Positions 58,752-64,000 of a DNA stretch of 64,000 nucleotides are shown piece by piece; positions within the stretch are counted from its first letter, which is position 1, and every line of letters starts with the position of its first letter. The stretch is from Pseudomonas eucalypticola (lineage in GTDB: Bacteria > Pseudomonadota > Gammaproteobacteria > Pseudomonadales > Pseudomonadaceae): contig NZ_CP056030.1 of NCBI RefSeq assembly GCF_013374995.1, forward strand, positions 5,674,501 to 5,738,500. Direction: 5' to 3'. The notes under the pieces are model-generated. The model saw only the letters and a list, made by a program, of their open reading frames with translations, ran no database searches and was not told where the DNA came from. The translations under genes and the position numbers were made by a program.

Positions 58752-59480
58752 TTATGGCGCAAAGGGATAAGGCTGCTTCCAATGGGCGAAGACCTGTCGC
58801 AGTTCGCCACCCGGTACCAGTGTGTCCATGCGCTGGTCGAACAGCGCCATCAGCGCCCGCCCCCGAGGGGTGTCGGCAAACCCGACGTACAAGGGCAATT
58901 CGGCAATGTGGGTGAGCTTGAACTGCGCAGGGTTACCGGCGTCCTTGAGAATGCCTTCGATCTCGGTGTAGGCATCGATGTAGTAATCGGCCCGGTCGTG
59001 CGCCAGCATCGGCAGGATGCCTGTGCGGCGCTGTACTTCGTTGTACTGACGGATTCGTGGCAAGTAGCGTTCGAAACCATAGCCACGCACCCAGGCCAGA
59101 CGGTAGCGGCCAATGGTGTCCAGGGTGGGCGCGGGCTTGTCGACCAGGCCCAGTGCATAGATGTGGTCAGTGTCGTAATACCAACGAGGGTAGCGCGTGC
59201 TGGCCACCTCGTCATGGTAGGAGCCGACCCAGGCGTCGGCCTCCCCACGCTGCACCAACCCCATGGAGCGCGTGTACGGCGCGGTACGGGTATGCACCTG
59301 CACCCCGGCTGGCTCGAACACCTTGCGCAGGATGTCCCACCCAAGGCCCGTGCCGTCGGCGTTGGTGTAGTCGCTCCACGCTTCGCTGACGACGGTTATC
59401 GGCCCCAAGGCCGGCTCGGCCGCCGCCACGCGGACGACTGCCAGCAGGCCCAGCACCATCATCAGCATCCTTCTGACCAT
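58752..59480 (-). CDS. Periplasmic substrate-binding protein (SBP_bac_3)
   Basis: A 242-residue exported binding protein like amino acid ABC receptors, with a signal peptide ('MLMMVLGLLAVVRVAAA') and the SBP_bac_3 pattern ('GLGWDILRKVFEPAGV', 'ADAWVGSYHDE'). AGGAGG 7 bp before the ATG at 59480 sets the start. No permease or ATPase gene is nearby, so it may act as a sensor or in a distant transporter. Specific ligand not predictable. Confidence 0.85.
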   Translation of the reverse strand: MVRRMLMMVLGLLAVVRVAAAEPALGPITVVSEAWSDYTNADGTGLGWDILRKVFEPAGVQVHTRTAPYTRSMGLVQRGEADAWVGSYHDEVASTRYPRWYYDTDHIYALGLVDKPAPTLDTIGRYRLAWVRGYGFERYLPRIRQYNEVQRRTGILPMLAHDRADYYIDAYTEIEGILKDAGNPAQFKLTHIAELPLYVGFADTPRGRALMALFDQRMDTLVPGGELRQVFAHWKQPYPFAP

Positions 59481-59494
59481 CGCCGTGCCTCCTG

Positions 59495-60004
59495 TCAAAC
59501 CCAGTGCCACCCCCAGACCACCACCTGCATGGCCAGCCAGGCGCAGACCCCGGCCAGGACGTCATCGAGCATGATGCCGAACCCGCCGTGCACGTGCCGG
59601 TCCACCCAACGGATGGGCCAGGGCTTGAGTATGTCGAAAAAGCGGAACAACAGAAAACCCACCAGTAGCCATTGCCATCCATGGGGCACCAGCCACAGGG
59701 TGATCCACATGCCGACCATCTCGTCCCAGACGATGCCCTCGTGGTCATGAACCCCCAGGTCGTCCGCCACCTTGCCGCACAGCCAGAAACCAAACAGCAT
59801 GGTAACGCCCAGCATCAGCCAGTAGCCCCAGCCGGGCAGCGCCTGCCACAGGGGCATGAATGGGATGGCCACCAACGAGCCCCAGGTACCGGGCGCCTTG
59901 GGCAGCGTGCCGGAACCGAAGCCGAAAGCCATGAAATGCCACGGGTTGCGCCAGACCGACAGCGGCACGTTCTGTGCCACGGCCTGGTTGGAGGGATGCG
60001 TCAC
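59495..60004 (-). CDS. pgpA: Phosphatidylglycerophosphatase A
   Basis: A 169-residue membrane phosphatase making phosphatidylglycerol. It shows 'GFGSGTLPKAPGTWGSLVAI' and 'DDLGVHDHEGIVWDEMVGMW', typical of PgpA. Start ATG overlaps the thiL stop (60001-60004), as in most gammaproteobacteria. Confidence 0.96.
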   Translation of the reverse strand: MTHPSNQAVAQNVPLSVWRNPWHFMAFGFGSGTLPKAPGTWGSLVAIPFMPLWQALPGWGYWLMLGVTMLFGFWLCGKVADDLGVHDHEGIVWDEMVGMWITLWLVPHGWQWLLVGFLLFRFFDILKPWPIRWVDRHVHGGFGIMLDDVLAGVCAWLAMQVVVWGWHWV

Positions 60005-60966
60005 GGTGTCTCCCGAAAATGTTGGTAGCCGCGCACGGCGGGGGTGATATCGCGGCCCGCCCCGTCCAGCAGGCTGACGCCCTGCCCCACAGCAACCTGG
60101 CCCACCACGTGGACAGGCCAGCCGTCGGCCTGCAGGCTTGCAAGGTGCTGACGCGGCAGGCTGAAGACCAGCACGTAGTCATCGCCGCCGGTAAGCGCGG
60201 CGTTCTGCGCCCCGTGGTGGCCGCAGAAGGCCAGCAAGGCCGGTGACAGCGGCAGGGCCTCGAGTTGCAGCGCCAGCGCTACCCTGGATGCCGAAGCGAT
60301 ATGCCCGCAATCAGCCAGCAGGCCGTCGGAAATGTCCATGGCAGCGGTGGCCCTGCCGCGCAGGGCCTGGCCCAGGCCGAATTGCGGCGGGGGCGACCAG
60401 TAATGGGCCAACAGGGGCCCGGCCACCGCCGCCGGCGCCTGGGCCTGGCCCAGCACCAACGGCAAGGCGCCGGCAGCGTCGCCCAACACCCCGCCCACGC
60501 ACAGCAGGTCGCCCGGCTGGGCGCCACTGCGCAGCAGCGCCTGCCCGGCGGGTACAGCGCCGAACACGGTAACGGTCAGGCTCAACGGCCCACGGGTGGT
60601 GTCCCCCCCGATCAGGCTGAGGCCACATTGCCGGGCCATGCGGTTCAGGCCCTCGGCAAACGGCTGCAGCCAGCCTTCGGCCACCGACGGCAAGGTCAGC
60701 GCCAGGGTAAAGCCCAGCGGGGAAGCTCCCATGGCCGCCAAGTCACTGGCAGCCACCGCCAGCGCGCGCTGGCCGAGCAGCAGGGGGTCGGCAGGGTCGG
60801 GGAAATGCACCCCGGCTACCAGGGTGTCGGTCGACACGGCCAACTGCTGGCCGGCTGGCAGGGCCAGCAGGGCGCAGTCATCACCGATGCCGAGCGCCAC
60901 CCCGTCGCCGCCCTGCGCACAGGGCGCGGCGGCGAAGAAGTGTCGGATAAGCTCAAACTCGCCCAT
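60001..60966 (-). CDS. thiL: Thiamine-monophosphate kinase
   Basis: ThiL makes thiamine diphosphate, the cofactor of Dxs encoded in this window. The 321-residue product has 'GIGDDCALLALPAGQQLAVS' and 'AMDISDGLLADCGHIA', which bind ATP and metal. I placed the start at 60966 (MGEFELIRHFF). It is between nusB (18-bp gap) and pgpA. Confidence 0.95.
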   Translation of the reverse strand: MGEFELIRHFFAAAPCAQGGDGVALGIGDDCALLALPAGQQLAVSTDTLVAGVHFPDPADPLLLGQRALAVAASDLAAMGASPLGFTLALTLPSVAEGWLQPFAEGLNRMARQCGLSLIGGDTTRGPLSLTVTVFGAVPAGQALLRSGAQPGDLLCVGGVLGDAAGALPLVLGQAQAPAAVAGPLLAHYWSPPPQFGLGQALRGRATAAMDISDGLLADCGHIASASRVALALQLEALPLSPALLAFCGHHGAQNAALTGGDDYVLVFSLPRQHLASLQADGWPVHVVGQVAVGQGVSLLDGAGRDITPAVRGYQHFRETP

Positions 60967-60984
60967 GGTCTGCAAGCGCGTGGA

Positions 60985-61485
60985 TCAGCGCTTGAACGCC
61001 TTCACTTCGGCGGCGCGGACATTCGGCGCCACCTTGTCCAGCACGCCATTGACGAACTTGTGGCCGTCGGTGGAACCGAAGACCTTGGCCAACTCGATAC
61101 CTTCGTTGATGACCACGCGGTACGGCACGTCGACACGCTTGAGCAATTCCCAGGTGGACAGGCGCAGCACGGCCAGTTCAACCGGGTCCAGCTCTTCCAG
61201 GGCCAGGTCCATGCACGGCTTGAGCACGGCATCGATCTCGGTCTTGCTGGCAGGAACGCCGTGCAGGATCTCGCGGAAGTAGGCGCCGTCAACGTCGGTG
61301 AAGTCGTTGTCGACCCGGAACTGCGCTTCGATCTCGTTCAGCGAGTGGCTTGCCATGTGCCATTGGTACAGGGCTTGAGTCGCCAGCTTGCGGGCTTCAC
61401 GACGCTTCATGCTCTTGGAAGGCTTGCCAGCATCCGCAGGTTTTGGATCGCGCGGGTTGAAACGATCGCTTTCGTCGGAAATCAC
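60985..61485 (-). CDS. nusB: Transcription antitermination factor NusB
   Basis: A 166-residue helical RNA-binding factor acting with NusE/S10 in rRNA antitermination. It shows '[17 protein letters not shown]' near the N-terminus and '[20 protein letters not shown]' at the C-terminus. Overlaps ribH as ATGA. Confidence 0.97.
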   Translation of the reverse strand: MISDESDRFNPRDPKPADAGKPSKSMKRREARKLATQALYQWHMASHSLNEIEAQFRVDNDFTDVDGAYFREILHGVPASKTEIDAVLKPCMDLALEELDPVELAVLRLSTWELLKRVDVPYRVVINEGIELAKVFGSTDGHKFVNGVLDKVAPNVRAAEVKAFKR

Positions 61486-61958
61486 TTGGCCTCCAACTGC
61501 GACAGCAGGCTGACCATTTCCAGGGCGGACAGGGCCGCTTCAGCGCCTTTGTTGCCGGCCTTGGTGCCGGAGCGCTCGATGGCCTGCTCGATGGAATCGA
61601 CGGTCAGCACGCCAAAGGCCACCGGTACGCCAAACTCCATGGACACCTGGGACAGGCCCTTGGTGCATTCGCCAGCCACGTATTCGAAGTGCGGGGTGCC
61701 ACCACGAATGACCGCGCCCAGGGCGATGATCGCGTCGTACTCGCTCTGCTGAGCGACTTTCTGCGCAACCAGCGGGATCTCGAAGGCGCCAGGGGCACGG
61801 ATGATGGTGATGTCGCTTTCGCTGATACCGTGGCGAACCAGGGCATCAACCGCGCCGCTCACCAGGCTTTCGACGACGAAGCTGTTGAAACGGCCAACCA
61901 CCAGGGCATAGCGACCTTTGGGGGCAATGAAGGTACCTTCGATGGTCTTCAGGGTCAT
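61482..61958 (-). CDS. ribH: 6,7-dimethyl-8-ribityllumazine synthase
   Basis: A 158-residue enzyme that makes the direct precursor of riboflavin. Family blocks are '[20 protein letters not shown]', '[20 protein letters not shown]' and '[19 protein letters not shown]'. It is coupled to nusB. Confidence 0.98.
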   Translation of the reverse strand: MTLKTIEGTFIAPKGRYALVVGRFNSFVVESLVSGAVDALVRHGISESDITIIRAPGAFEIPLVAQKVAQQSEYDAIIALGAVIRGGTPHFEYVAGECTKGLSQVSMEFGVPVAFGVLTVDSIEQAIERSGTKAGNKGAEAALSALEMVSLLSQLEAK

Positions 61959-61984
61959 TCGGTGAGTCTCGTCTTAAAGAGCAA

Positions 61985-62001
61985 GGACGCCAGGGGCGTC
62001 C
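61985..62001 (-). terminator. Hairpin between ribBA and ribH
   Basis: GGACGCC and GGCGTCC pair around a 3-base loop, with TTGCTCTTT downstream on the minus strand. It lies in the 133-bp gap and may end or attenuate the ribE-ribBA transcript. Confidence 0.5.
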
Positions 62002-62091
62002 TATGGGGGTAATGGTTCACGAACAAGCACGTACGGGGTCACTGAAAACCATAGCGCTGGCCTGGCAATCTGGCGACCCTTTTACCGGTGT

Positions 62092-63183
62092 TTATTCGGA
62101 GGGCACGTATTCTACTACTTCCAGATCGAATCCGGATATCGCATTGAACTTCATTGGCGAACTCATCAGGCGCATCTTGCGCACGCCCAGGTCGCGAAGG
62201 ATCTGGGAACCGGCCCCGACGATGCTGTAGGTAGTCGGTTTTTTCACCGGCGCGCTTTCGCTGGTTTCGCGTATATGCGCCAGCAGCACATCGCCGTCCA
62301 CCGGGTTGCCCAGCAACAGCACCACGCCGCTGCCGGCCTCGGAAACCGCGCTCATGGCGGCCCGCAGGCTCCAGCGGCCAGGCTGCCTGACCATCAGCAG
62401 GTCGCGCAGCGGGTCCATGTTGTGCACCCGTACCAGGGTCGGTTCCTCCGCGCAGATGGTGCCCAGGGTGAGGGCCATGTGCACGTCGCCTTCCACCGAA
62501 TCGCGGTAGGTGACCAGGTTGAACTGGCCCAGTTCGCTGTCCAGCGGCTGCTCGGCAATCCGCTGAACGGTACGTTCGTGGATCATCCGATAGTGGATCA
62601 GGTCGGCGATGGTGCCGATCTTGATGCCGTGCTCGGCGGCGAAGGCTTCCAGTTCGGCGCGACGGGACATGGTGCCGTCGTCGTTCATCACTTCGCAGAT
62701 CACGCCGCTGGGCTCGAAACCGGCCATGCGCGCCAGGTCGCAGGCGGCTTCGGTGTGGCCAGCACGGGCCAGCGTACCGCCGGCCTGGGCCATCAACGGG
62801 AAGATGTGGCCGGGGCTGACGATGTCTTCTGCCTTGGCGTCCCTGGCGGCAGCCGCTTGCACGGTACGCGCGCGGTCGGCGGCGGAGATGCCGGTGGTGA
62901 CCCCTTCGGCGGCTTCGATGGACACGGTGAACTTGGTGCCAAAGCCCGAACCATTGCGCGGCGCCATCAATGGCAGCTTGAGCAGCTCGCAGCGCTCGCG
63001 GGTCATGGGCATGCAGATCAGGCCACGGGCGTGCTTGGCCATGAAATTGATGTGCTCGGCCTGGCAGCATTCGGCGGCCATGATCAGGTCGCCTTCGTTT
63101 TCCCGGTCTTCGTCATCCATGAGGATGACCATCTTGCCCTGGCGAATGTCTTCCACCAGTTCTTCAATCGTGTTGAGCGCCAC
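62092..63183 (-). CDS. ribBA: 3,4-dihydroxy-2-butanone-4-phosphate synthase with degenerate GTP cyclohydrolase II domain
   Basis: The 363-residue protein has an intact RibB domain (residues 1 to about 205, 'MDDEDRENEGDLIMAAE', 'HTEAACDLARMAGFEPSGVI') that makes the four-carbon unit of riboflavin. The C-terminal RibA-like part keeps the fold ('LGQFNLVTYRD') but lacks the CX10CXC zinc cysteines and the 'RQEGRG' motif. It is therefore probably not a working cyclohydrolase, as in many proteobacteria with a separate ribA. It follows ribE by 15 bp. Confidence 0.94.
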   Translation of the reverse strand: MALNTIEELVEDIRQGKMVILMDDEDRENEGDLIMAAECCQAEHINFMAKHARGLICMPMTRERCELLKLPLMAPRNGSGFGTKFTVSIEAAEGVTTGISAADRARTVQAAAARDAKAEDIVSPGHIFPLMAQAGGTLARAGHTEAACDLARMAGFEPSGVICEVMNDDGTMSRRAELEAFAAEHGIKIGTIADLIHYRMIHERTVQRIAEQPLDSELGQFNLVTYRDSVEGDVHMALTLGTICAEEPTLVRVHNMDPLRDLLMVRQPGRWSLRAAMSAVSEAGSGVVLLLGNPVDGDVLLAHIRETSESAPVKKPTTYSIVGAGSQILRDLGVRKMRLMSSPMKFNAISGFDLEVVEYVPSE

Positions 63184-63198
63184 GCGGCACCCCCTATG

Positions 63199-63861
63199 TC
63201 AGGACTTCAGGTAACCGTTGGCGGCCAGGAAGCTTTCGCTGATGCCACCACTGGATGGCTCCGCGGCCTTGTCGCCCAGCAGCAGGCGCTCCAGGTAACG
63301 GGCCAGCAGGTCCACTTCCAGGTTGACCTTACGCCCGGCACGGTAGTCGGCCATGATGGTTTCGGCCAGGGTGTGCGGGACGATGGTGAGTTCGAACTCG
63401 GCGCCATCGACCGCGTTCACGGTCAGGCTGGTGCCATCCACGGTGATCGAGCCTTTGTGAGCGATGTACTTGGCCAGCTCTTTCGGCGCACGCACACGGA
63501 ACTGGATGGCGCGGGCGTTTTCCTCGCGCGAAACCACTTCACCTACGCCATCGACGTGGCCGCTGACCAGGTGCCCGCCCAGGCGCGAGCTTGGGGTCAG
63601 GGCTTTTTCCAGGTTGACGCGGCTGCCGGCCTTCAATTCATGGAAGGCGGTGCAGTCCAGGGTTTCGCGGCTGACGTCGGCCCAGAAGCCGTCGCCCGGC
63701 AGCTCGACGGCGGTCAGGCATACGCCGTTGACGGCGATGCTGTCGCCCAGCTTGACGTCGGCAAGGTCCAGCTTGCCGGTCTCTACGTAAACACGCACGT
63801 CACCGCCCTTGGGGGTCAACGAGCGGATGCTGCCGATGGATTCGATAATGCCGGTGAACAT
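63199..63861 (-). CDS. ribE: Riboflavin synthase, alpha subunit
   Basis: A 220-residue enzyme that dismutates two lumazines into riboflavin. It starts with the invariant 'MFTGIIE' and has two lumazine-binding repeats ('DSIAVNGVCLTAVEL' and 'GSITVDGTSLTVNAVDGAEF'). It is preceded by ribD, 45 bp upstream. Confidence 0.97.
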   Translation of the reverse strand: MFTGIIESIGSIRSLTPKGGDVRVYVETGKLDLADVKLGDSIAVNGVCLTAVELPGDGFWADVSRETLDCTAFHELKAGSRVNLEKALTPSSRLGGHLVSGHVDGVGEVVSREENARAIQFRVRAPKELAKYIAHKGSITVDGTSLTVNAVDGAEFELTIVPHTLAETIMADYRAGRKVNLEVDLLARYLERLLLGDKAAEPSSGGISESFLAANGYLKS

Positions 63862-63906
63862 GGATCCTCCTACGGAACCGGGCCTGCGCTGGGCGCGAGG
63901 CTGGAA

Positions 63907-64000
63907 TTATACGCTTGCCGCCTTGGCAGGTACTGCGATGACTCGCCAGTCAGGCCCCACGGCACGCATTTCGATGATTTCAAGGTGTGGCGCCTCGCTC
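63907..64000 (-). CDS. ribD: C-terminal end of bifunctional deaminase/reductase RibD (partial)
   Basis: A minus-strand frame that runs off the window end and stops at TAA (63907-63909). It encodes 'HLEIIEMRAVGPDWRVIAVP', which matches the end of pseudomonad RibD. Its position just upstream of ribE agrees with the usual ribD-ribE-ribBA-ribH order. Only about 30 residues can be seen. Confidence 0.75.
   Translation of the reverse strand, partial: SEAPHLEIIEMRAVGPDWRVIAVPAKAASV

Noticed and set aside
63862..63906. FMN riboswitch near ribE
   Set aside because: The 45-bp gap is too short for the conserved RFN element and shows none of its arms.

Overview
The window is high-GC DNA from a gammaproteobacterium, almost certainly a Pseudomonas of the putida/fluorescens type. 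I infer this from familiar protein sequences and gene order: lipA-lipB-DUF493-dacA-rlpA-mltB-rodA-mrdA-rlmH-rsfS-nadD-proA on the left, and xseB-ispA-dxs followed by ribA, pgpA, thiL, nusB, ribH, ribBA, ribE and ribD on the right. No database search was possible. Both ends cut genes: a lytic transglycosylase C-terminus at 1-321 and a ribD C-terminus at 63907-64000.

Layout. Bases 1-12.8 kb are a minus-strand housekeeping cluster for cell shape and peptidoglycan (RodA, PBP2, MltB, RlpA, PBP5/6, LdcA), lipoate synthesis (LipA, LipB), NAD (NadD), ribosome functions (RlmH, RsfS) and proline (ProA). 12.9-28.9 kb is a mixed core region: Mpg glycosylase, a DedA-PAP2 membrane fusion, an LrgA/LrgB pair, a MaoC hydratase, a MORN-repeat/caspase-like lipoprotein, UbiX, Mpl, a sigma-54 activator divergent from an aldehyde dehydrogenase with a clear -24/-12 promoter, MtfA-type peptidase and inorganic pyrophosphatase. 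At 29.0-29.7 kb is a LexA/CI-like regulator that lacks the catalytic lysine.

About 30.0-36.7 kb is an AT-richer island next to tRNA-Phe. It holds a tyrosine integrase, an OLD-like AAA ATPase/TOPRIM protein, a serine recombinase, a complete IS3-family element with 4-bp target duplication, and a small unknown protein with a HEPN-like RX5H motif. It looks like a small defence-type integrative element; its left att site was not found.

36.9-39.4 kb carries an ADP-ribosylglycohydrolase next to a class II Fic protein, with three perfect 12-bp repeats upstream of fic. 39.4-49.6 kb is a six-gene envelope operon equivalent to E. coli yfaA-T-S-Q-P (alpha-2-macroglobulin-like YfaS plus partners), with a DUF2135 gene at both ends. 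49.8-51.8 kb is a two-gene DUF4130/radical-SAM DNA repair pair directly under a near-perfect LexA box.

52-64 kb returns to core metabolism: isoprenoid precursors (IspA, Dxs), vitamin B12 uptake (BtuB and BtuF, convergent), riboflavin synthesis (RibA, RibH, RibBA, RibE, RibD), thiamine (ThiL), phospholipid (PgpA) and NusB. A dispersed palindromic repeat sits between convergent genes near both ends of the window (338-360 and 57071-57137).
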